A stretch of 64,000 nt of DNA from Thiosocius sp963753845 (lineage in GTDB: Bacteria > Pseudomonadota > Gammaproteobacteria > Chromatiales > Chromatiaceae), in contig CAVWEI010000006.1 in assembly GCA_963753845.1 (NCBI GenBank), positions 186,001-250,000 on the forward strand. The letters run 5' to 3'. Under the pieces are notes generated by a model. That model did not search any database. It had not been told where the DNA came from and worked only from the letters and a program-made list of their open reading frames with translations. Positions 54,643 to 62,795 of the stretch are shown here, one piece after another. Made by a program: the position numbers and the translations under genes. Each line of letters begins with the position of its first letter. Within the stretch, counting starts at the first letter, position 1.

Positions 54643-57600
54643 ACCTGGCCCGCGCAAGCGTCCGTCGCCCGGTATTCACGACCATGATGACGCTGATCGT
54701 CGTGGTGCTGGGGCTGGTAGCATTCAGTCGCCTGCAGATCGACCTGCTGCCAAGCATCGAGCTGCCGACGCTGACGGTGCGCACCCAGTACGAAGGGGCG
54801 GACCCGATCGTCATGGAACGCCTGGTCACGCAGATCGTGGAGGAGATCGTCGCCACGGTCCCGGGCGTGGTGGAGATGTCTTCGCAGTCGTATGACGGCA
54901 ACAGCAGCGTGCGGGTGAGTTTCGAATGGGGCTCGGACATCGATGCGGTGGCGGTCGATGTCCAGGCGACGCTGCAGGACGAACTCAGCGAGCTCCCGGA
55001 CGACATCGTCGGGCCGCGCGTCACCAAGTTCGATGTCGACAGTTTCCCGGTGGTTTTGCTCGGCATCTCCAGCCGGCTGGACCCGGTGGAACTCACCCGG
55101 ATCCTCGAGAACCAGATCCGTTACCGCTTCGCGCGCATCCCGGGAGTGGCGCAGGTCGACCCCTGGGGCGGCTTCACCCGCGAGGTGCGCGTCGAGCTGG
55201 ACCCGGCCAAGATCAACGCCCTGGGGCTGCCGCTGAACGATGTGCTCGACGCGATCCGGGATGCGAACCTGGACCTGCCGGCCGGCAAGATCGAAAGCGG
55301 TGCGTACGAGGTGACCCTGCGCGCACCCGCAGAGTTCACGGACCTCGACGAGATCCGCAATACCGTCATCAGCAAGCGCGATGGCGCCCAGATAACCCTG
55401 GGACAGGTTGCGAAGGTCCGGGACACCTACGAAAAGCTGAGTCGGGTGATCCGGGTAAACGGCGAGCGCGGCATTCGTGTCGCAATCCGCAAGCAGGCCG
55501 AGGCCAATACCGTGGAGGTGGCGCACCGGGTGCTGGCGGAGGTCGAGGAGCTCAACCGGCTCTTCCCCCAGATCCACATCGTGCCGGTCATCAACCAGGG
55601 CAACTTCATCGAGCGTTCGATCCAAAACGTGGCGCAGTCGGTGCTATACGGCGGCTCACTGGCGGTGCTCATCCTGTTGTTTTTCCTGCGCAATATACGC
55701 AGCACGGTGGTGATTGCACTGGCCATCCCGATATCCGTGGTTGCCACGTTCGCGCTGCTTTATTTCGGCGGATTCACCCTCAATCTCATGACCCTGGGCG
55801 GTCTCGCGCTCGGCGTGGGGATGATGGTGGACAGTTCGGTGGTGGTGCTCGAGAACATCTACCGGCGGCACCAGGAAAACGGCGAGGCACCCCGTGTTGC
55901 GGCCGTTGCAGGCACCCGCGAGGTCGCAGCCGCGGTGACCGCAGGCACCGTGACCACCCTGACCATATTTCTGCCGCTGGTGTTCGTGCGTGGCGTGCCG
56001 GGTCTGCTGTTCAGGGAACTGGCCTACGTGATCATGTTCTCTTTGTTCTGTTCCCTGCTGGTCTCGCTCAGCCTGGTGCCGATGCTGGCCTCCAGGCTCC
56101 TGACGGCAGGTGTCCTGGAGGGCGGTGGTGGCAGGCTGGCGCGCCTGGGGGAGCGCGCCGGGGCCGCACTGACCGCGATGGAGAACGGCTATCGGGACCT
56201 GCTGCTCGGCACACTGCGGCATCGCCTGGTGACCGTGCTGTTGTCGGCACTGATCCTCGGTGCGAGCCTGTTGCTTCTGCCCTACATCGGGACCGAGTTC
56301 CTGCCGCCGAGCGACGAGGGCGAGGTGCGGGTGAGTGGCGAGATGGACGTGGGCACGCGCCTGGACATCATCGACGGCCAGACCCGGTTGATGGAGGGCA
56401 TCGTCTATGCGCAGGTGCCCGAGGCCATTTCCTCGGTCGCCACGGTGGTCACCTCGGGCACGCGCGGCAGCTCGAAGGCCAGCGGCGGGATCCAGCTTTC
56501 GCTGACACCGGCCGCGACGCGGCAACGCTCCAACGAAGACATCGCCCGCGACCTGCGCAAGCACCTGGACGGCCAGATCCCGGGTATGACCATCCGTACC
56601 CGCGCGCCCCAGGGCCAGTTCCTGCTGGAACGTCTCCTGGCGAGCGGGGAAGGTGTCACCGTCGAGGTTCGCGGCTTCGAGCTGGAAACCCTGGCGGTCC
56701 TGGCCAGGCAGGTTGCGGATGCGATTGCCGACGTCCCGGGTGTCACAGATGTCGATGTCAGTCGCGAGACGGGGATCCCGCAGGAGCAGATCCACATGCT
56801 GCGCGACAAGATCGCCGACCTGGGGTTCAGCGTGCGTGACGTGACCGAGGTGATCGAGACCGCCGTGGCCGGTTCCAAGGCCGGCGAGTTTCGGTCCGAG
56901 GGCGACTCATACCGGATCCTGGTGCAGCTGGAAGACGCCGAGCGGCGTTCGATCGACGAGATCCTGGACCTCACGCTGCGCACCCCGGCAGGTGAGCAGG
57001 TGGCTCTTCGCAACCTGGTCACCAGCGCGAGCGGGCGCGGCCCGGTCATCGTGGAACGCAAGGACCAGCAACGCCTGGTGACGGTGACCGCCAATCTTTC
57101 GGGTCGCGACCTCGGCTCGGTGGTCGCCGATGTGCGCGCCCGCCTGCAGGATATCCCCCGGCCCACTGGTTACGAGTTGAACATCGCCGGCAACTACGAG
57201 GAGCAGGAAAAGGCATTCGATGAACTGGCCGTGTCACTGGTCCTGGCGCTGGCCCTGGTGTACATGGTTCTGGCATCGCAGTACGAGTCGCTGCGCGACC
57301 CCCTGGTGGTCATGCTGTCGGTGCCGGTGGCGACGGTCGGTGTGGTGTTGACGCTGTTTCTCACCGGGACGACCCTCAATCTGCAGTCGGCCATCGGCTG
57401 CATCATGCTGGCCGGCATCGCGGTCAACAACGCCATCCTGCTGGTCGACCAGGCCCGGCGCCTGCGCCAGGAAGGCATGCCCATCAGCGAGGCCCTCGGT
57501 GAGGCCGGGAGGCGGCGCCTGCGGCCGATCCTCATGACCACCCTGACCACCATCCTGGCGCTGTTTCCACTCGCGCTCGGCATTGGCGAAGGTGCCGATG

Positions 57601-57713
57601 CCCAGGCACCATTGGCGCGTGCGGTTCTGGGTGGCCTCTCGGCCTCGACGGTGATCACTCTCCTGTTGATCCCGGCCGTCTATTCACTGTTTCATCGGGA
57701 TCGGCCGGCATGA
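54639..57713 (+). CDS. RND efflux pump permease (HAE-1-like, second system)
   Basis: A 1024-residue, intact RND transporter. Helix 1 (RRPVFTTMMTLIVVVLGL) is followed by the first porter domain, then helices 2-6 with GLALGVGMMVDSSVVVLENI, where the Asp of helix 4 that carries protons is present. The second porter domain and helices 7-12 (GCIMLAGIAVNNAILLVDQA) complete the pump. It exports drugs, detergents or organic compounds using the proton gradient; the substrate cannot be told. The start is fixed by ATGA overlap with the adaptor. Confidence 0.93.
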   Translation: MNLARASVRRPVFTTMMTLIVVVLGLVAFSRLQIDLLPSIELPTLTVRTQYEGADPIVMERLVTQIVEEIVATVPGVVEMSSQSYDGNSSVRVSFEWGSDIDAVAVDVQATLQDELSELPDDIVGPRVTKFDVDSFPVVLLGISSRLDPVELTRILENQIRYRFARIPGVAQVDPWGGFTREVRVELDPAKINALGLPLNDVLDAIRDANLDLPAGKIESGAYEVTLRAPAEFTDLDEIRNTVISKRDGAQITLGQVAKVRDTYEKLSRVIRVNGERGIRVAIRKQAEANTVEVAHRVLAEVEELNRLFPQIHIVPVINQGNFIERSIQNVAQSVLYGGSLAVLILLFFLRNIRSTVVIALAIPISVVATFALLYFGGFTLNLMTLGGLALGVGMMVDSSVVVLENIYRRHQENGEAPRVAAVAGTREVAAAVTAGTVTTLTIFLPLVFVRGVPGLLFRELAYVIMFSLFCSLLVSLSLVPMLASRLLTAGVLEGGGGRLARLGERAGAALTAMENGYRDLLLGTLRHRLVTVLLSALILGASLLLLPYIGTEFLPPSDEGEVRVSGEMDVGTRLDIIDGQTRLMEGIVYAQVPEAISSVATVVTSGTRGSSKASGGIQLSLTPAATRQRSNEDIARDLRKHLDGQIPGMTIRTRAPQGQFLLERLLASGEGVTVEVRGFELETLAVLARQVADAIADVPGVTDVDVSRETGIPQEQIHMLRDKIADLGFSVRDVTEVIETAVAGSKAGEFRSEGDSYRILVQLEDAERRSIDEILDLTLRTPAGEQVALRNLVTSASGRGPVIVERKDQQRLVTVTANLSGRDLGSVVADVRARLQDIPRPTGYELNIAGNYEEQEKAFDELAVSLVLALALVYMVLASQYESLRDPLVVMLSVPVATVGVVLTLFLTGTTLNLQSAIGCIMLAGIAVNNAILLVDQARRLRQEGMPISEALGEAGRRRLRPILMTTLTTILALFPLALGIGEGADAQAPLARAVLGGLSASTVITLLLIPAVYSLFHRDRPA

Positions 57714-57767
57714 TCCCGATCGCGCACCCTGATCGATTCGAGATCAGCCGGTGCATCGACTGTCGGG

Positions 57768-58763
57768 TCACCCGGGTTCGCTGTTTTTCAGCGCGTTCGC
57801 GGCTACCGGGATGCCCTCCACCTCTGCCAGCTTTTCCAGGGCGACCTCCATGATCCAGCGCGCGCGCGCAGTCATCTGGTGCAGGTAGCCGTGCAGTGCG
57901 GCGTCCTTCTTGGTGCTGACTTCGCAGCGAGCAGAGTATTCTTCGAATGCCGACAGCTGTTCGATCACGCTGGCCATGTGGTGGGGACATTCGCAGGCGA
58001 TGCTGGTGGTGACCTCCGAAAGATACACCAGCTGGTCGGCGTCAAATCGCCTCGGTGGTACGGGTTCATTGCTGGCCACACGCGGGTCCCACGCCGGTGG
58101 CTTCCAGTCGGGCTGACTCGTCTGGCTGAGCTGGCACTGCTGCCATATGTGCTCCAGCGCGACCGGTGCACGCAAGGTCAGCAGGCCGAATCTCTGCAGT
58201 TGGCTGACGATATTGGAAGGGCTGAAGGCATAGATGACGACGATCCGCTTCGCGCGTTTGCGTAACTCCGGCGCATTGAGTTCGCGTGCGATGCCACGGT
58301 CGAGGAACGGCAATTCGATCACCAGGGTGTCGCACTGCGTCTCGTCCTCCAGGAAGGACTCGACATCGGTATAGGCGCCTGCGAGCTCGAGCCCCTCCGG
58401 TATGTTGTCGGTGTTGCATGCGCGCACCGATATCGCCTGGCCAATCACGCACACCTCGTGCGTGCCGCTGCCCGGCAGCGGCAGGTTGGCCGGCTGTGCC
58501 GAGTTGAGGCGACGGTTGAGCTCGGCGATCGGCAGGTTTGCGACCGTGCTGATGGCGTAGCCCTGGTCCACCAGGGTCTTGATCATGGTCAGACGGGTCA
58601 CGTCCTGCTGGCTGTAGAGGCGGCCGCCCTTGGGGGTGCGCTGCGGGTCCACGATTTCGTAGCGCCGCTCCCAGATTCGCAAGGTATCGGGTGATATGCC
58701 TGTAAGCCGGGCAACCGCCCCGATGCGGTAAGCGCCTTCCGCGCTGTTGATTTCCGTTGTCAT
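57768..58763 (-). CDS. MerR-family regulator of the lipid-modification cluster
   Basis: A 331-residue protein starting at the ATG 58763 (GAGG at good spacing; a GTG at 58772 is possible). The N-terminal MerR HTH (about 10-80) has YRIGAVARLTGISPDTLRIW. The remaining 250 residues align in outline with LitR/CarH-type regulators: a Rossmann-like part (about 105-215) and a helical bundle. The DxHxxG motif for B12 is not present, so it may be of the B12-free type that works through a partner photoreceptor or another signal. It is the last gene of the operon at 60593-57768 and is likely its regulator. Confidence 0.8.
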   Translation of the reverse strand: MTTEINSAEGAYRIGAVARLTGISPDTLRIWERRYEIVDPQRTPKGGRLYSQQDVTRLTMIKTLVDQGYAISTVANLPIAELNRRLNSAQPANLPLPGSGTHEVCVIGQAISVRACNTDNIPEGLELAGAYTDVESFLEDETQCDTLVIELPFLDRGIARELNAPELRKRAKRIVVIYAFSPSNIVSQLQRFGLLTLRAPVALEHIWQQCQLSQTSQPDWKPPAWDPRVASNEPVPPRRFDADQLVYLSEVTTSIACECPHHMASVIEQLSAFEEYSARCEVSTKKDAALHGYLHQMTARARWIMEVALEKLAEVEGIPVAANALKNSEPG

Positions 58764-58768
58764 GACAT

Positions 58769-59248
58769 TCACCTCTGTGTGGCGGGCGGCACCCCGTTGG
58801 GTGTGCCGGTGGTCGTTTGTTTTGTTTGAGGGGCACTCAGGCGCCTGCGCAAGGCACGCAACAGCCCTCCGAGGATTGGGATCTTTTCATACAGCTGGCT
58901 GGCCGGGTCCCAGTAGTCCGTGTGTTCCAGCACAAGACCATCAGGCCCGAACTGCACCCGACTTACCCCGTGCAACGTGCGCCGCGATCCTTCCCTGCCG
59001 AAGCTGAACCGCCACCGCAGGTAGTAGGCCGCATCTTCTCCCACGCACTCGTCCACCTCGAAACGCGGCCCGTCGCAGGTGGCGAACATATGCTCGAAAA
59101 CTTGCCGGATGGCCTCTGTTCCGCGTACATCGTTGAACGGGTCGACGAAGCGCGCGGCGTCGCTGAAACAGGCGACAAGCGACCCCAGGGAATCGGGCCC
59201 GAGTTCCTCGAAGCGATCGATGTAGCGCTGTACGTGTCCCGGTCTCAT
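58769..59248 (-). CDS. SnoaL-like/NTF2-fold protein
   Basis: A 159-residue protein with the NTF2-like fold: an N-terminal helix (HVQRYIDRFEELG), a conserved DPFNDVRGTEAIRQVFEHMF strand-helix and a strand set ending VLEHTDYWDPASQLYEKIPI. Such proteins may be isomerases or ligand binders without fixed catalytic residues. Its ATG overlaps the SDR stop (ATGA at 59245-59248). Homologues are found with SDR, amine oxidase, DUF1365 and cyclopropane synthase-like genes, as here. A Lys/Thr/Pro-rich C-tail of about 25 residues is probably disordered. Confidence 0.82.
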   Translation of the reverse strand: MRPGHVQRYIDRFEELGPDSLGSLVACFSDAARFVDPFNDVRGTEAIRQVFEHMFATCDGPRFEVDECVGEDAAYYLRWRFSFGREGSRRTLHGVSRVQFGPDGLVLEHTDYWDPASQLYEKIPILGGLLRALRRRLSAPQTKQTTTGTPNGVPPATQR

Positions 59249-60042
59249 GCGCCCAGCACCCTGCGGTCGACCAGCCAGAAAAAAATCCGGTAGGGCAGGC
59301 AGCGCAGCAGTTTCAGCGGCCAGACCAGGCGGCGCGGGAAGCTGATCTCGAAGCCGGACCGGTCGAGGGCCGCGAGGATGCGTCGTGCGGCATCCTCCGG
59401 CTGCATCAGCCCGGGCATGTGGAATGAGTTCTTGGCCGTCAATCGGCTGTCGACAAAGCCCGGGTTGATGACCCGCAGCCGGATTCCCCAGCGGGCCGCC
59501 TCCGGGTGCAGCGATTCTGCCAGATGGATGGTTGCCGCCTTGGGTGCCGAGTAGGGTGCACCCTGTGGGAGGCCCCGAAAGCCTGCAGCGCTCGCGTTCA
59601 GCAGGACCTGTCCACCCCCGCCGTCGCGCATCAGCGGCAGGACCGCGCCCAGCACATAGACCGCGCCCAGGTAGTTGACCCGGTTGAGGCGCTCGAACAA
59701 CTCGATGTCGAATGCCTGCAGCGGCATGGGTTCGTAGTCGCCCGCGTTCACCAGTACCAGGGTCGGCGCTGACCCTTGAAAAAGCTGTTCGGCGCAGGCC
59801 GCCACCGCGCCCTTGTCGGTGATATCCAGTGGCACCGTTAGTGCGCCGAAGCTGGCGGCGGCCTGGGCCAGGCGCTCGTGGTTGCGTGCCGAAAGGGTCA
59901 CCTTCCAGCCCGCCTTTGAGAGCAGGCGGCCCAGTTCCAGACCCATTCCGGAACTCGCGCCGATCAGCCAGGCATGCGGGGCCGCGGGGCTCGCCGGAGC
60001 GCCCTTCTTATAACCAATCGAGCCAGCGGCGGAGGTGCTCAC
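59245..60042 (-). CDS. Short-chain dehydrogenase/reductase
   Basis: A 265-residue SDR from a GTG at 60042, whose GTGA overlap with the gpx stop fixes the start. The cofactor loop is LIGASSGMG (residues about 27-34), followed by VNAG and the catalytic Ser (LLNASAAG) and YSAPK Tyr-Lys. The C-terminal 45 residues add a hydrophobic segment (RLVWPLKLLRCLPYRIFFW) typical of SDRs that sit on membrane lipids. In the cluster it may reduce or oxidise a lipid intermediate; unproven. Confidence 0.88.
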   Translation of the reverse strand: MSTSAAGSIGYKKGAPASPAAPHAWLIGASSGMGLELGRLLSKAGWKVTLSARNHERLAQAAASFGALTVPLDITDKGAVAACAEQLFQGSAPTLVLVNAGDYEPMPLQAFDIELFERLNRVNYLGAVYVLGAVLPLMRDGGGGQVLLNASAAGFRGLPQGAPYSAPKAATIHLAESLHPEAARWGIRLRVINPGFVDSRLTAKNSFHMPGLMQPEDAARRILAALDRSGFEISFPRRLVWPLKLLRCLPYRIFFWLVDRRVLGA

Positions 60043-60593
60043 AGCAGCTTCTCTATGGCCCCGGTCACGGCCCCGCCCTGCGGCGATGTCCAGCTCAGGT
60101 AGTTGTCCACCAGCCGGCCCTCGCGATCGAGCAGGTATTTGTGGAAGTTCCACTTGGGATAACGTCCGGCCGCCTCTCCAAGCGCCTGGAAAAGTGGACC
60201 GGCCTTGCCTTTCTTCACCTCGGTCTTCGCGAACATCGGGAACTTCACGCTGTAGGTGAGGCGGCAGAAGTCCTTTATCTGTTCCTCGGTGCCCGGCTCC
60301 TGGCCGCCGAAGTCATTGGACGGGAAGCCCAGCACCACGAAGCCGCGGTCGCGGTACTTGGCGTACAGCGCCTCCAGGCCTTCGTACTGCCCGGTGAAGG
60401 CGCACTCACTGGCGGTGTTCACGATCAGGACGACCTTTCCGCCGTACGCCTCCTTCAGATTCACTACCTCGTCGCTGCCCAGGAGGCGGGCGTCGAAGTC
60501 CAGGAGGTCTTTCTGCGAGTCCGCCTGTGCAGGTCCAACCCCCAAAATAGTCAATAAAGTCAGCATCTTGATCTGAAAGTGTACAGGTTTCAT
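60039..60593 (-). CDS. Exported glutathione peroxidase-like protein
   Basis: A 184-residue precursor with a signal peptide (about 1-24, ending AQA). The peroxidase tetrad is visible: Cys64 in NTASECAFTGQY, the Gln of DFGGQEPGT, Trp in KWNFHKYL and the following Asn. It removes hydroperoxides, probably of lipids, in the periplasm, using thioredoxin-like or other thiols. It opens the operon gpx-SDR-SnoaL-MerR and diverges from the amine oxidase operon. Its presence fits defence against lipid peroxides made by light or singlet oxygen. Confidence 0.9.
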   Translation of the reverse strand: MKPVHFQIKMLTLLTILGVGPAQADSQKDLLDFDARLLGSDEVVNLKEAYGGKVVLIVNTASECAFTGQYEGLEALYAKYRDRGFVVLGFPSNDFGGQEPGTEEQIKDFCRLTYSVKFPMFAKTEVKKGKAGPLFQALGEAAGRYPKWNFHKYLLDREGRLVDNYLSWTSPQGGAVTGAIEKLL

Positions 60594-60608
60594 GTCAATT
60601 CTCTTGCA

Positions 60609-60700
60609 TTTTTGTCCAGAGCGTATAAGTTATGTATAGCTTTTTAACGAACCACTGTCAAAAACTATTAGACGTTAAGGGAAGATCTTGTGGACAAAAA
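60609..60700. promoter_or_regulatory. Divergent promoter region with 10-base inverted repeat
   Basis: TTTTTGTCCA (60609-60618) and its exact complement TGGACAAAAA (60691-60700) flank a 72-base AT-rich region. The second half covers the start codon of the amine oxidase gene. Inside, TTGTCC (60612-60617), 17 bases and TATAGC could be the rightward promoter. The repeat is a candidate binding site for the MerR regulator with looping. Inference. Confidence 0.45.
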
Positions 60701-62024
60701 CAGACGAGTAGCCGTTATCGGCAGCGGAATCGGCGGCGCTTCGGCCGCCTGGTTGCTGCGCGAGCATGCCGACGTGACCCTGCTCGAGGCGGGGTCACGC
60801 TTCGGTGGGCACACCCACACCTTTCATGTCGGTCAGGAACAGCGCGTGGCGGTGGATACCGGTTTCATGGTGTTCAATCGGGAGAATTACCCTCTGTTGT
60901 GCGCGCTCTTCGATCACCTTGGGATCGTCAGCTACCCGACCGATATGTCTTTTTCCGCCTCGTTCAACCAGGGCCGCCTCGAATACGCCGGTACGGATCT
61001 GAACACCCTGTTCGGGCAACGCCGAAACCTGGTCAGTAAGCGCTTTTGGGGGATGTTGTTCAGCATCGTGCGCTTCAATCGCCTGGCCCGGCAGGCCTTG
61101 GCGCAGCCACCGTCGCCGCAACTGGGTATGGGGGACTTCCTGGACCAACACGGGTTCGGCGAAAACTTCCGCTCGCGCTACCTTTATCCGATGGCCGCCG
61201 CCATATGGTCCTGTCCGCGCGATCAGATCGCGCACTTCCCGGCGATCGGCTTCCTGCGTTTCTTCGCCAACCATGGACTGATAAGAGTTGCCGACCGGCC
61301 GCAATGGATGACCGTCGAGGGCGGTTCCAGCTCTTACATGGATCGTCTCATGGCCGATCTGGGCCCCCGGGCGCGACTCAATACACCAGTGGCCCGGGTG
61401 GAGCGCAACGGCGGGAAAGTCAACCTGGTCCACGCTGACGGCGCGCGCGAAGCCTTCGACGAAGTCGTGATCGCCTGCCACAGCGATCAGGCGCTGCGGC
61501 TTCTGGCAGATCCATCCCCGAGCGAGCGTTGCCTGCTGGGCGCAATCCCTTACCAGGCCAACCGGGTACTGCTGCATCGCGACCCGGCCCTGATGCCCCG
61601 GGCGCGAAGGGTCTGGTCATCCTGGAATTATCTCAGCGGCCCGGCCGATGACGGGGCCCAGTCGGTCAGCGTCACCTATTGGATGAACAGCCTGCAGCGC
61701 CTGGAGACGTCGGACGACTACTTCGTCAGTCTGAACCCGCTGAACGAGCCGCACGAGGAGAGTATCGCCGCCGAGTTCGAGTACGAGCACCCGGTTTTTA
61801 CGACAGCGGCGCTCCAGGCCCAGAAACAGTTGCACCAGATACAGGGGCGCGACCGGACCTGGTTTGCCGGCGCCTGGACCGGATACGGTTTCCACGAGGA
61901 TGGCATGCGCTCGGGAGTGGAGGTGGCGCAGGCCCTTGGTGCGACCCTGCCCTGGGACACCGAAAAGGTCCGGGCCTCGAGAGGGCTCAGCATGGTACCG
62001 GAACTCGTTCGGCGGGCAGCATGA
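60690..62024 (+). CDS. FAD-dependent amine oxidase-like flavoprotein
   Basis: A 444-residue protein from a GTG at 60690 (GGGAAG upstream). The dinucleotide loop is VAVIGSGIGGASAAWLLREH (GxGxxG at 11-16) with the acidic end of the second strand (LLEAGSRFGG). The C-terminal FAD motif is WFAGAWTGYGFHEDGMRSG. The family (NAD/FAD-dependent amine oxidase in the cyclopropane-synthase neighbourhood) is thought to oxidise acyl chains; in Rhodobacter a related gene is needed for furan fatty acid formation. The stop overlaps the DUF1365 start. Confidence 0.9.
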   Translation: MDKNRRVAVIGSGIGGASAAWLLREHADVTLLEAGSRFGGHTHTFHVGQEQRVAVDTGFMVFNRENYPLLCALFDHLGIVSYPTDMSFSASFNQGRLEYAGTDLNTLFGQRRNLVSKRFWGMLFSIVRFNRLARQALAQPPSPQLGMGDFLDQHGFGENFRSRYLYPMAAAIWSCPRDQIAHFPAIGFLRFFANHGLIRVADRPQWMTVEGGSSSYMDRLMADLGPRARLNTPVARVERNGGKVNLVHADGAREAFDEVVIACHSDQALRLLADPSPSERCLLGAIPYQANRVLLHRDPALMPRARRVWSSWNYLSGPADDGAQSVSVTYWMNSLQRLETSDDYFVSLNPLNEPHEESIAAEFEYEHPVFTTAALQAQKQLHQIQGRDRTWFAGAWTGYGFHEDGMRSGVEVAQALGATLPWDTEKVRASRGLSMVPELVRRAA

Positions 62025-62794
62025 GGTCTTCATACGACATGGCCTGCGTCTACAGCGCCCAGGTGATGCACCAGCGATTCTTCGAGGCGAAGTATCGCTT
62101 TCGTTACCGGATCTTCAGCGTGCTGCTCGACATCGACGCGCTGGAACAGGCGAGCGCGGCGACCCGGCTGTTTTCGCGCAATCGTTTCAATCTGTTGAGT
62201 TTCCACGATTCAGACCACCTGCCGGCAGGACAGACCGATCTGCGCGCCTGGGCGGAAAAGGTGCTGGCCGGGGGCGGCATCGACGGCAGCCGGCTGAGGA
62301 TTCACCTGCTGTGCTTCCCGCGTCTGCTCGGCTGGGTCTTCAACCCCCTCAGCCTCTGGTATTGCGAGACACCGGAGGGCCTCCCCGCGGCAGTGATCGC
62401 GGAGGTGCGCAACACCTTCGGGGAGCGCCACTGCTATCTGCTCGAGCCGCAGGAGAAGGGGGGCGGTTGGCCGTTGCGTCAGCGGCACAGCAAGGATTTC
62501 CATGTGTCGCCCTTTATCGGTATGCAGGCCGAATACGTCTTCCGGCTATCACGGCCCGGCCGGCGACTCGGGGTGTCCATCCGCGAATACGAGGGTGACC
62601 AGCTGATGCTGATCGCCAGTCAGACCGGCGCACGCCGCCCGTTCACCGACCGTGAACTGCTGTATCAGGTACTGCGCGTCCCTTTGCAGACGTTCAAGGT
62701 CCTGGCGGCTATCCATTGGCAGGCATTGAAGATCTGGGCGAAGGGCGCCCGGTTCCACAGCAAGCCTGCGCCACCGATTGAAGAGGTAACTTGA
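62021..62794 (+). CDS. DUF1365 protein
   Basis: A 257-residue protein starting at 62021 by ATGA overlap. The DUF1365 pattern is clear: MACVYSAQVMHQRFFEAKYR, then FNLLSFHDSDHL, LLCFPRLLGWVFNPLSLWYC, EVRNTFGERHCYLL and KDFHVSPFIGM. Conserved His, Arg and Asp suggest a binding or enzymatic role on lipids, but no activity is known. It is always found between an amine oxidase-like gene and a cyclopropane synthase-like gene, as here. Confidence 0.9.
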   Translation: MRSSYDMACVYSAQVMHQRFFEAKYRFRYRIFSVLLDIDALEQASAATRLFSRNRFNLLSFHDSDHLPAGQTDLRAWAEKVLAGGGIDGSRLRIHLLCFPRLLGWVFNPLSLWYCETPEGLPAAVIAEVRNTFGERHCYLLEPQEKGGGWPLRQRHSKDFHVSPFIGMQAEYVFRLSRPGRRLGVSIREYEGDQLMLIASQTGARRPFTDRELLYQVLRVPLQTFKVLAAIHWQALKIWAKGARFHSKPAPPIEEVT

Positions 62795-62795
62795 A

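Noticed and set aside
54399..56795. Long minus-strand frames antisense to the second RND pump
   Set aside because: Shadow frames of a conserved gene with no ribosome sites.
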